A DNA stretch of 64,000 nucleotides, taken from NCBI GenBank assembly GCA_018857735.1, contig JABMCL010002216.1, forward strand, positions 778,501 to 842,500, given 5' to 3'. The position numbers were made by a program, and so were the translations under genes. The notes below the pieces were generated by a model. The model did no database searches. It saw nothing but the letters and a program-made list of their open reading frames with translations, and had not been told where the DNA came from. Each line of letters starts with the position of its first letter. Positions within the stretch are counted from its first letter, which is position 1. Below are positions 54,276-64,000 of this stretch, piece by piece. The stretch comes from Alviniconcha marisindica (taxonomy: Eukaryota; Mollusca; Gastropoda; Provannidae).

Positions 54276-54550
54276 TAAGTAAACATGGTGCTTAACGTCC
54301 ACAGAAACCATACGGCTTATTAGGGACGGAGGAGATGCCTATCGCTACACTGTCACCACCAGAAAGACTTCTGCATTAAGATGTGCAGCGATGAGAGCCA
54401 TTTTAATGTTTTAGTAATTGTGAGGGACGAAGTCACACGACAGTGTCCACAGACCACAACTTTTGAAGAGAGAGGAGAGCCGAAGCGGATTCGAACCGGG
54501 GTCCCTCTGCTTACCAGCCTAACGCCTTACCGCTAGGCTAAACCGGCTCA
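54275..54550 (-). mobile_element. tRNA-derived SINE, full copy
   Basis: Read on the minus strand it starts with a tRNA-like head: A box TAGCCTAGCGGTA (54528-54540) and B box GGTTCGAATCC (54487-54497), spaced as in RNA polymerase III promoters. A ~200-bp body follows, ending CCGTCCCTAATAAGCC and then TTTCTGTGGACGTTAAGCAC. It is a non-autonomous retroposon; no partner LINE was seen. Confidence 0.85.
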
Positions 54551-54559
54551 GTCAAAAAA

Positions 54560-55454
54560 CTAACTAACCGTCCCTGTGTCTATAGTTTTGGACTCTTACA
54601 GCCGCGAGGAGGGTGTGTGTGTGTGCAACACCACGGCTCTGAGGGCGAGGGTGGTACCCATTTATTTCCGCGGTTGTTCATGACTGCAGAGTGCTCACTA
54701 TCTAGTCTGTGTTTCTTTGTGTGTGGTTTTGCTGAGGCATTGATTCGAGCGAAAAATTTTGCGCTGGAATCCCGTTCTCGTTATTTTCACCTTTTGTGTG
54801 TTCGCTTTGTTTCTTTCAAAACACTGACAGTCATTTCTGTTGACGATATGGTGGTGGGGGTGACACATACAATATTGCAATATACATAGGAAAAAAATCA
54901 AAACCAAATTATTCTTTTATATTTTAAAAATAAAAAATAAATTATACTAAGATTGTTTAACTCGAAGAAGCGAGGGGCGTGCGTAAGACTTGAGTCCAGA
55001 GAACGACATGGTACGATAACTATAAAGTATTTGATTCCAAACCCTTGTGGGAAATTATGCATGTTTTTCGTCGGACAGACGTCACGGAGTCTCGTTTAAT
55101 CTCGCGGCCGTGGTCGACCTCTTCCGCCTTGGCCTGGCAGATTGCACGGCGGGGTAGTTCAGAGTGTGACCTCGAGGAATCGGTCACACACAACACACTC
55201 CAAGCTGCCTCGCTCTTTGGTCACGACCTTTACGCGGACGTAGTTAATAATATGTAAGAGCAGCTGCTCACGGATGTCATTTCACGCGAACTTGTACTAA
55301 CCTGCCTGGCCCAACGTGTCATCAGTTCTTTATGTAAATCACCCAGACGGTGTCTGAAGTTTTGCTTGCATGTATTACGCACGCTAAAAGGTGTCTGTGT
55401 ATTTATATATGTATATATACACGAACAGTGGTAGTGGTAGTGCTTCTGTTGACA

Positions 55455-55491
<37 letters not shown>

Positions 55492-55900
55492 TGTGGGGGA
55501 GAGGGTCATTGTGGTACGTGCTTGCATATGTAACATATTTAAACAAATCCGAATTTGTGACTGTGATATGTTAAAAATTATTCACGCTGGTGTTGTGTGT
55601 TTGACTTTGGCGCTTGAAGGGGGTGAGGTTAAGAGCTTTTGAGGATTTGCGCTGGATTACTTTTATTTTATTTCTAAATTAGTATTATTGACAACCTTGT
55701 CTATTTATAGGCTCGATGTCATCAGTCGACCTTTACTTGAGTTTTTGCAGTTTCGTTCTGTGGTTTGGTTTGCCAGAATTGTGAGCATCGATTTCACTAA
55801 TAAATAGATTTGAATTTGACCGACATGCTGTGTGCTTTGTGGATGTGGTGTGCTTGCGGAAAATTAAATGCGCTAAACTGTGTGGTGGGTCTCTGTGCTT
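54560..55900. other. No gene seen
   Basis: Mixed sequence with a short GT/GA tract near 55458-55492. No supported frame. Confidence 0.5.
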
Positions 55901-56124
55901 ATGGGCACTCGGTTGGGGGGGGGGGGGGGGGCACAGAAATTGCAGGGAATTGTGGCCAGTTTCAAATAAGAACAGCGGAAGAGCAGACTTTCCATGGTAA
56001 ACAATTTGAAATGTGAGAGAGATCCCTCCTTCATGAGAGAGAGAGTGTGTGGGTGTGTGGGTCGGTGGGTGAAAGAGAGAGGGAGAGATTGTGTTTGCCA
56101 CACACGCACGCACGCACACTGGTA

Positions 56125-56184
<60 letters not shown>
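56125..56184 (+). repeat. (CA)n microsatellite
   Basis: About 60 bases of CA. Confidence 0.95.
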
Positions 56185-56187
<3 letters not shown>

Positions 56188-56554
56188 AATGTCCTGAGTG
56201 ATAACACGAGTGATGTTATTAGATATTCTAGCAACAAATGCTCTTACGTTCACCATCCTTGCGGATACAATAAATCTTCACATACACGTACATAGTCCAC
56301 TTTTGTGGCTGCATCTTCGCCGGATCATTAAATTCTCCTTGCTGATTAAAAAGAAACACTGAAGCAAACCAGGCAGAATGATAACATCCTTGCAAAAACT
56401 CAGTTGTATGGCCGGAACGGGACTACCAAACGACAGAGATCGGCTTGATGACACAATAAAACTGCCACGGTGAACTGTAGTGGCTGTAAAGTTTCGTCAT
56501 CTACCGGTCGGAAACCAGGAGCAGGGAGCAGGCCACTCGTGTTCTTTTTCCGCT

Positions 56555-56559
<5 letters not shown>

Positions 56560-56642
<83 letters not shown>
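56560..56642 (+). repeat. (GT)n microsatellite
   Basis: About 82 bases of GT. Confidence 0.95.
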
Positions 56643-56653
<11 letters not shown>

Positions 56654-56820
56654 AGCCTTTTTTAAGGTATTGTACTCCGAACTGCCAAACTGCTGTGCCT
56701 TTCTAAGTGGTGGAGTGGTAATTACGTCGTAGCCTGTCTGGATGAGGATATTATGATTATATAGACCTGCGCCAGGCAGACTTGGGCAGTGGCCTTCCGC
56801 GACCTTAAATGGTAGCTTAG

Positions 56821-56821
<1 letters not shown>

Positions 56822-56895
<74 letters not shown>
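56822..56895 (+). repeat. (GT)n microsatellite
   Basis: About 74 bases of GT. Followed at 57005-57050 by the fragment GGTGTTTTACGCCCAGTCAA. Confidence 0.95.
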
Positions 56896-56896
<1 letters not shown>

Positions 56897-57171
56897 CACG
56901 CGTAAGAAGAAAAACTCTAATATGAAGACATAATTTGAAATCACATGTTGTGGTATTGTCTGTGAAGAGGTGAGATTTTAACGCAGTTTTGAAGGTAAGT
57001 AAGTCAGTTGGTGTTTTACGCCCAGTCAACCATTACGGTTATATCAGGGCGAGTTTTGAAGGTATGGGAGGATTGAATGTGACGGATGTTAGAAGGAAGC
57101 GCAGTCAGTTGCGGGGCTGGCGTCAGTTCCAGAAGGCATGCACGCCTGATTGGTGATGATGGCGTAGAGCT

Positions 57172-57328
57172 TCATGTCCTCGGATGTCGGTTGACATATT
57201 AGTGACAAACTGTGACCAATGCCGAAGCATGGTTCAATGTTGCTTTACGTCCACAGAAACCGTAAGGCTCATTAGGACGGAAAGCCCAGGACGGCCACCT
57301 CGACTCTCACACAGCTCCTGAACTCGGA
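57172..57328 (+). repeat. SINE-like repeat family B, copy 3
   Basis: Near-identical to the 31443-31608 copy from TGTCCTCGGATGTCGGTTGA to CACACAGCTCCTGAAC. Confidence 0.8.
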
Positions 57329-57339
57329 GCCTGACTGGA

Positions 57340-59190
57340 GCAAATGCACGGTTTTATTACATGGTCATCATCTTCCGACCCTCAAAGGTTTCTATTTTAA
57401 AATGCTTCTTGGTTTTATATTCATTTTCTAAACTGCAATAGGGAGTAAAGATTCGTGGGACTGGTTGCCTGCCGTAACGACATGACGTGTCCTATCTCTC
57501 CTGTGTTGCACGCACTGCCCCCCCACCCAAATCCAAATACAGAACGAAGTTGCTTGCCACGCCCCCGTCACCCAAACTCCACCCCACTCCCCACCAAATA
57601 CAGAACCTTTGAGGGCCCCCCACCCCACCCACAACCCCCACCTTAGGCCCCCCCCCCCCCCCCTCCCACCTTCCCGATCTCTCTTCTACTTTTTGGATAA
57701 AACTTGCTTGACTAAAGGCTAGTTCTTTCAATGTACCCGTCCGTAACATTAACACTGCAAAGAGTATCGCGTCAGTGTCAGTATTTTTGTTTTATTCATT
57801 CCTTCAGGCTGCAGCCGTTGGGCCACACTGGGATGTGGCACTTGACGGTGTTTCGTCCAGTCCATTCCCGCTAACGGTGACTAACGCAAGAAGATTCTAC
57901 GCTGAAGCGATTTAAATCGACCGGGCATTTTTAAACAAAATCCTTGGCTTTACGTTTCTCCTTTGATTTCTTTTACCCGACGGGAGAAGGCCGGCTTTCT
58001 TGGGCAAAACACGTTTTGAGGAGGAGGCTAGTTAATTATTTAAAGGAGCTCGCCTTTTCAAAACGGGTTTTGTCCCAGGAGTGGAGTAGGTCAAAGAGCA
58101 AACAAACCAAAACTCAAAACAAGCAAACAAACAACAACAGCAAACCAACAACAACAAAATAAATTATCTCCCCCGCCCCCCACATCCACAACAGTATTAG
58201 TATTACTATTACTGAGGACGATCCATTTAAAGCTAAAATAGCACACGTATCAGGGAAACAATTTACTTAAAACTACCATTAATTAAAACTGAAATAGCAC
58301 ACGCGATAGTCCATTTCCTGTGCACGTTTTTCTTTGCCATGGTTTTTTAACTCTATTATGTGCTATTTCTCCAAACTGGAGCACATAGCCCATTACAAAG
58401 CAAAGAGCCCAAACACATTGTGTAACATGTCCCCCTGAGGGGAATTTGACTAGGAAAATGTATGCGCTTACAAGATACCTTACGTGAAAAAAAGCACGAT
58501 CAAGAAAACTTAATGGAAAGAAAATAAATGATAAAGACGACTTGCCTATGAAAAGGAGAACGTATTTAAAAGAAAATGCACGATAAATAGAACTTTATAA
58601 TATATATATATCAGAAAGAAGATAAATAATAATAAAGCTGACCTGAAAGTATTTGACTGAGGAATAAAAACTGGTTGTTTTTGTGTCCCATCGTTTTTAA
58701 GAAAGAAAGAAAAAAGAAGAAAAAAGGAAAAAAGCGAAGACAAATATTATTAAAAAACACACAAAAAAACGCACAGACAACAACAACAAACATCCAGCTA
58801 CAACAAACAAACCGCTTATCTACCAGATTTAAAAACAAAAACAAAAAAATGCACTACCGGATTTTTACGTCGTAGTCCGACGAGGCAAAAATTCATTATT
58901 ATTTTTAATTCATGTGTTTGTGTGCCTTTATCTTTCCTTTATTGTTGTAATTACTACATATTGTTCGTTGTGATGATGTCATGTAAAGAGACAACAAACG
59001 AACCAAATTATCCGGTCATTGGTACAACCACTTTTCTGTGTTATTATACCTGGTTGTTGAACCGAACCGAACCTGCCGTATTACGTCCCCTGTGTCAACG
59101 TGTAGTTCCTTTACCTGTCCACTAGAGCGGCGCTGCGGCACAACTGTTGTTGATGTCAAGCCTTGGCTAAAGCTACGACTGTGCATGTCT
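57340..59190. other. No gene seen
   Basis: C-rich low-complexity sequence near 57520-57665, then AT- and A-rich sequence. No supported exon. Confidence 0.5.
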
Positions 59191-59199
59191 TGAATGGTA

Positions 59200-59290
59200 T
59201 TTCTGTGTCAGTCGGCGGTTGGCGACATAGCTGATAACGAATTTAACCGTCGCCGCTACACGAACTGCGTTTGTCGTCCATTTTGAACAG
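59200..59290 (+). other. Possible first non-coding exon with splice donor
   Basis: A CpG-containing segment (GTCGCCGCTACACG) ends CATTTTGAACAG/GTAAAT at 59290-59291, a strong donor. It could splice to 60754. A second donor-like CTTCTCAG/GTAAGT lies near 59424. The start of transcription is not visible. Confidence 0.35.
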
Positions 59291-60018
59291 GTAAATGCCT
59301 CTATATTTTGAATTTGATCAGACGCTTTTCGAGATATTTTGCAGTTGTGCTATGTATGCCCTCCGCCGAAACTATTCAAATAGACACGACACAGCATTGA
59401 AATGTGTGGTGTGTGTCTTCTCAGGTAAGTTAACTGTGTCCGATGCTGTGCAGTTAGTGCTGTGAGTACAACAGCCACGGTTTACAGTTTGATTAGAGGG
59501 TTTCTGCCGAATAAAACCTGGGTTAAAGCGTCAGTGTGTGTGAAGTGACTGCACCGAACACCGACAGATCGTTCATGTTTTTCGAAGCCGCTGCGCTACT
59601 TTGTACTGTCACTGCTCAACTACGCGGCTAGTGTGTAGAGCTGAATTCGCCAAACCGCACGCTTCCGCGTTGACCTGTACGAACACACGGGCACGGTAAC
59701 AGTGCTGAAATTACCTGTCACTGCATCAGCGGTGACGTGACGCGAAAGGTGTAGTCTTAGTTAACTCATTCTGTGCACAGTGTTTTTGTAGCTCTACCCA
59801 GTGGAAGGTTTTCGCTTCGTGGAAGCAGTATTGACCGACGCTGTGTTAGTGTGTAGCTGAAGAGAAAACAGGTCCGTGAACGATTTCAGCTAAGTCACAT
59901 CCGGAATGACGAACAGTTGTAACTGTGTAAATGTTATACTTATAGTGAGTCAGGTAACAGACATTTTCCGTTCCTGGTCGTCATAATTTTGTTGATCTTG
60001 ATTTGGCAACGCAGTAGT

Positions 60019-60057
60019 GTCCAGTACCAAAGACTGTACAGTCTTTGCCAGTACTGG
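60019..60057. other. Imperfect palindrome / stem-loop
   Basis: CCAGTAC, AAAGACTG, TA, CAGTCTTT, GTACTGG with small bulges: about 15 paired bases per arm and a minimal loop. It lies in the putative leader intron of the signal-peptide gene. Confidence 0.7.
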
Positions 60058-60360
60058 GGTCTGAAGCAGCGTAAAGTTGGGGATGTGGAGTTGTTAGATA
60101 AACTGGGTTCGGCTTTGTTCAAGCTGAACTCTCAGCACCCACGATTCCACTCGACCGTGGTGGGTACAAATTGGCTGCGAATACACCCGTTACTGATGAT
60201 CCCAGCTGATGACGTAAAAGCACTGAATCATAAACTCGTATGATTTTTGTTAGTTTGTCTGTTTTTCATTCGCTCGCTCCACGGTAGGTTAAATCTGGTA
60301 ATTACTGATTAGTGTTGTCACTGTCAGAGAGGACACACCTAGTTGACATCTTTCATATAA

Positions 60361-60580
60361 GGTGTGTGTGTGTGTGTGAGCGTCAGCTTGACGTGTGTGT
60401 GTGTGTGTGTGTGGTGGTAGTGGTGAGTGTAAATGTGTGACATATCAGTGTTACAGCGGGACTTGTGTTCACGTGTATGTGTGTGGTGGCGAGTGTGTTG
60501 TGTAGCAGTGTCCGTGTCATAGCGTGACTTGTGTACATGTGTGGTGATGGTGTGTGTGTGGGAGGGGGGGGGGGGGGGTG
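60361..60580 (+). repeat. Interrupted (GT)n and G-rich tract
   Basis: Several short GT runs separated by unique sequence and ending in a run of G, in the putative leader intron of the signal-peptide gene. Confidence 0.85.
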
Positions 60581-60753
60581 GGGGCGGGCCTTCTATGGGG
60601 GTGAACAACAAGATATGGCGTTTTTAGTGACATGATCTCCTTTCAGACTGGTGTAGAGTGTATAATTCTTCTTTGTACGTTCGCACTTATAAATATGAAA
60701 GACTTTGTTGTAATTAATAATGTGACCTTTTTTCTTCTTTTTTATCCCAACAG

Positions 60754-61766
60754 ATTTGCAAGTGGCCGAAAGACCCACGAAGCAGCCATATACAAAAGGC
60801 GAATCGGGTAACACATTTGTTATTCGGTGACCGCAAACGCGCTAAATATGCACGTGTGTCCATCAACGACAAGACTTTGTGAGGAATCAACAAAGACAGC
60901 TGTGTTTCACTAGAAAAAAAATGTGCCCTTGAAGGAAAAACAAGACAGACGCGTTCACCAAGTGCTGCTTGTCATGTTCGTCACGATTCCGACTGACAGC
61001 AGGCAATAACAGGAACAAGTGGACTCCTGGACTCAGTCAGACAACACGGATGGACTTTAGAAACTAAAAACGAAAGAAAAGAAAAAAACGGAAAAAAAAG
61101 AAGCGAAAAAAACACAAAACAAATCCTGTGGTGCACGAATCGCATGTAATTATAACAGCAATAACAGGAATGACGTCAGAAGTACTGCAGTAGCGTTGTT
61201 GTTGTTGTTTTTCTCTGTGCGCCGGCGCAGAATTACACCAGAAATATTCTTTTCTTTACACAGAAGACCAGAGCAGTCTTTTCACGGAAGATCGAAGAAG
61301 TCTTTAAACAACTGTTCTTACCAGAGACACCTCATCGGAGCCTGGCGGGAGCACACGTACCCCCACGTCATCAACTCCATCATTGTTTCTGGGATGTCTC
61401 CTTTACTGCAGGACGTGTCTCGTGCACATCAGCAGCATGATCAAGGATAACAAGGGCGAGGAAACCACATAGAACCAAAGCCGGAAGGCAAATCGGTGAA
61501 GAATTTCAAAAAACAACAAACAAACAAACAAACAAACGGAAAACAATACTATGTGCCTGCACCGCTGAGTAGATCAGAAAAAGAAAAAAGAGGAGGACAA
61601 TTTTATTTTATTTTTAAATCGTGAATACCGGTTGAGCGGACGCCAGTCCTCTGTCCTTCTTTATACTGTGTTAGCAGACCGTGTGGAAAGTGATTGTTGT
61701 AAGCCTGAAGCTTGAGTGGTTTCCCGCTGTGGCCGGACTGGTCCTAGGAGCCCAAAGGATTTCACA
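60754..61766 (+). other. Probable 5' UTR exon of the signal-peptide gene
   Basis: A good acceptor (TTTTTTATCCCAACAG) ends at 60753 and no obvious donor intervenes before the ATG at 61767, so 60754-61842 may be one exon of about 1.1 kb with a long leader. The leader contains several short upstream ATGs and an A-rich section (61070-61130). Confidence 0.4.
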
Positions 61767-61842
61767 ATGGCAGGCGTTTCCTGGATAGGGCTGTTCGTCT
61801 TCGGCGTGATGCTGCAGCAGAGGGTGCTTGGGAGAGTTCTAG
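61767..61842 (+). CDS. First coding exon (signal peptide) of a gene leaving the window
   Basis: The ATG at 61767 (CACAATGG context) opens a 25-residue peptide with a hydrophobic core (WIGLFVFGVML) and polar flanks, a typical secretory signal. The frame then meets a donor, TCTAG/GTATGT, in phase 1, as in many extracellular-protein genes. No second exon was recognised before the window ends, so the product is a secreted or membrane protein of unknown type. Long tandem arrays follow in the intron. Confidence 0.65.
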
Positions 61843-62096
61843 GTATGTACAGCGCTCCGTGAGGTCATAGTGGCACGTGAAAAGAGAAGCGGGTGCGTCC
61901 GTCCGCGTGTGTGGCCTGGTGTGTGCGTGTGTGTGTCCTGGTGCGTGCGTGTGTGTGTGTGTCCTGGTGTGTGTGCGCGCGCGTGCAGTCATGTCATGTG
62001 TGACACTTAAAAACAAAACACACCCACACGCGCATGCGCGCACACACAAACAGGAATTTGAAAAATTATTACTTAATAGGACCCACGACGCAGTGG

Positions 62097-62710
62097 TGAC
62101 GGCTGCAAAGAAAAATCGTGGCACTAACAGTCTAAGAAACCTTGGTACTAGCAATCTAAGAAACCGTGAAATAACTGTCTAAGAAACCGTGGTACTAGCA
62201 ACCTAAGAAACCGTGGAACTAGCAGTCTAAGAAACCGTGGTACTAGCAGCCTAAGAAACCGTAGTACTAGCAATCTAAGAAACCGCGGCACTAGCAATGT
62301 AAGAAACCGTGGTACTAGCAATCTAAAAACAAACAAAAAAACATGGCACTAGAAATCTAAGTAACCGTGGTACTAGCAGTCTAAGAAACCGTGGTACTAG
62401 CAATCTTTAAAAAAAAAAAACACAAAAAAAAAAACACGTGGCACTAGTAATCTAAGAAACTATGGTACTAGCAATCTTTTTTACAAAAAACGAAGAAGAA
62501 AAAATGTGGCACTGACAATCTAAGAAATCATGGTACTAGTAATCTTTAAAATAACGTGGCACTGACAATCTAAGAAACCATGGTACTAGCAATCTAAGAA
62601 ACTGTGGCACTAGCAATCTAAAAAACAAAAACAAAAACGTGGCACTAGCAGTCTAAGAAACCGTTGTACTAGCAATCTAAGAAACCGTGACACTAGCAAT
62701 CTTTGGACAA
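62097..62710 (+). repeat. 24-bp minisatellite, about 25 units
   Basis: Units of ACTAGCAATCTAAGAAACCG plus TGGT, interrupted three or four times by A-rich inserts. It lies in the first coding intron of the signal-peptide gene. Confidence 0.9.
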
Positions 62711-62779
62711 CCAAAAGACATAAACGTTGACAGAAGAGGAAAGTTGCCAGCTAACCCCTAAGAGACATGCACAGCAGTC

Positions 62780-63302
62780 TGTTTGAGGAAAGTCACTTAA
62801 CGTCACAGAGATCAGCAAAGATGCTTATGACGGGAGCTTGACGTCCACAGAGATCATGCACAGACGGTCTGTTATGAGGGAAAGTTCAGCTTGAACGTCC
62901 ACAGAGATCATGCACGACGGTCTGTTATGAGGGAAAGTTCAGCTTGACGCCCACAGAGATCATGCACAGACGGTCTGTTATGAGGGAAAGTTCAGCTTGA
63001 CGTCCACAGAGATCATGCACAGAACGGTCTGTTATGAGGGAAAGTTCAGCTTAACCCGTCCACAGAGATCATGCACAGACGGTCTGTTAGGAGGGAAAGT
63101 TCAGCTTAACGTCCACAGAGATCATGCACAGACGGTCTGTTAGGAGGGAAAGTTCAGCTTAACGTCCACAGAGATCATGCACAGACGGTCTGTTAGGAGG
63201 GAAAGTTCAGCTTAACGTCCACAGAGATCATGCACAGACGGTCTGTTATGAGGGAAAGTTCAGCTTAACGTCCACAGAGATCATGCACAGACGGTCTGTA
63301 AT
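62780..63302 (+). repeat. ~54-bp minisatellite, about 9 units
   Basis: The unit is GTCCACAGAGATCATGCACA, then GACGGTCTGTTATGAGGGAA, then AGTTCAGCTTAAC, nearly perfect in the last six copies and more degenerate at the left. It resembles the SINE tail GCTTAACGTCCACAGA...ACGG..TTATTAGGGA seen at 29670 and 63730. Confidence 0.9.
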
Positions 63303-63718
63303 GGACGGGGGAGAGGAGGGGATCAGGTACCTATGAATAGCTCGCCCCAAGCTCACCGACCCGCAAAAGCACGCAAGACCCAGAACAATAGATCTTAAGG
63401 TGGTGGGGGAGCCAGCCAGTGCAAAGCAACCGATGTATCTTTCAACAAATTGCTCTGTCAGCAGTTGTGGGGAACGTAGTCGCAAAGACAGCGTCCACAT
63501 AACCAAACGCTCAGAGAAACCTCGCACGGTTTGTTAGGGACAGGCAATCCAGTGGTACGGTGCAAATGAGGCTTTAAATGTCCTCAGGTCCTGTCAGGCT
63601 GACAGGGCAACAAACGTGTTTTTTTTGGTGTTTTTTAGCTGAGTGGGTACGGCACTCCAAGCGTCGACTATGCCGGACTGCCCTTGCTAGCTGTCCCCCC
63701 AAACCGCATCAGAGTAAG

Positions 63719-64000
63719 TAAGTAAACATGGTGCTTAAGGTCCACAGAAACCATAAGGCTTATCAGGGACGGGGAATATGGAGGTGGGGGAAAGTGGGAG
63801 ATCATATACCTATCGCTACACTCTCAGTCTCACCACCAGAATGACTTCTGCATTAAGGTGGGCTGTTATGAGAGCCATTTTAATGTTTCATTAATTGTGA
63901 GGGACAAAGTCACAAGACAGTGTCCACAGACCACAACTTTTGAAGAGAAAGGAGAGCCGAAGCGGAATCGAACCGAGGTCCTTCTGCTTACCACCCTGAC
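63719..64000 (-). mobile_element. tRNA-derived SINE, cut by the window end
   Basis: Matches 54275-54550 and 29664-29980 over its length, from GTAAACATGGTGCTTAA to a B-box-like GGAATCGAACC. The A-box end lies beyond the window. On the minus strand the tRNA head is at the right. Confidence 0.8.

Noticed and set aside
62780..63302. CRISPR-like array
   Set aside because: Contiguous 54-bp tandem units without spacers.

Overview
This is a eukaryotic (metazoan) genomic window with spliced genes, GT-AG introns, very dense simple-sequence repeats, tRNA-derived SINEs, foldback elements and satellite arrays. The abundance of (GT)n, (GA)n and (CT)n tracts, and SINE tails that look like those of gastropod and bivalve genomes, suggest a marine mollusc, probably a gastropod. 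That is inference from sequence style; no species can be named. No prokaryotic, viral or CRISPR features are seen.

Only four protein-coding loci can be supported. (1) 14456-19556, + strand: a five-exon gene for a 281-residue type I membrane protein. It has a signal peptide, a CUB-like ectodomain with six cysteines, one membrane helix, a CCCCK juxtamembrane patch, tandem PPPY motifs and a C-terminal PDZ-ligand-like end. (2) 36556-32984, - strand: a two-exon gene for a 1020-residue RBR (RING1-IBR-Rcat) E3 ubiquitin ligase with an intact catalytic cysteine, and a TATA box upstream. (3) 41464-45656, + strand: a two-coding-exon gene for a 473-residue RING finger protein with a TRAF-like zinc finger and a C-terminal coiled coil. 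Genes 2 and 3 are divergent neighbours. (4) 61767 to beyond the right end, + strand: the first coding exon (a signal peptide) of a gene that continues outside the window, with probable 5' UTR exons from about 59.2 kb. In genes 1-3 the splice sites were placed by reading frame: the joints keep the frame, and in gene 3 the joint rebuilds the first zinc-binding C-x2-C pair of the RING.

Layout: 1-14.4 kb holds no gene I can support, only microsatellites, a ~580-bp tandem duplication (4.9-6.1 kb), foldback elements and a SINE with a duplicated head. 14.4-19.9 kb is gene 1, with a SINE-like pair, an exon-derived insertion and a 71-bp minisatellite in its introns. 20-32 kb is repeat-rich: SINEs, a ~185-bp satellite, tRNA-SINEs with a private minisatellite, and a foldback element. 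32.8-36.7 kb is gene 2. 36.9-41.4 kb is mostly unannotatable and probably holds the upstream region of gene 3. 41.4-about 46.8 kb is gene 3, and AT-rich single-copy sequence follows to 53 kb. 53.5-59 kb is repeats. 59.2-64 kb is the start of gene 4, with two adjacent minisatellites and a SINE in its first coding intron.

Functionally, two of the genes are E3 ubiquitin ligase candidates. The membrane protein carries PPxY motifs, which in other proteins recruit WW-domain proteins such as NEDD4-family E3s. There is no evidence that the three act together; their proximity may be coincidence.
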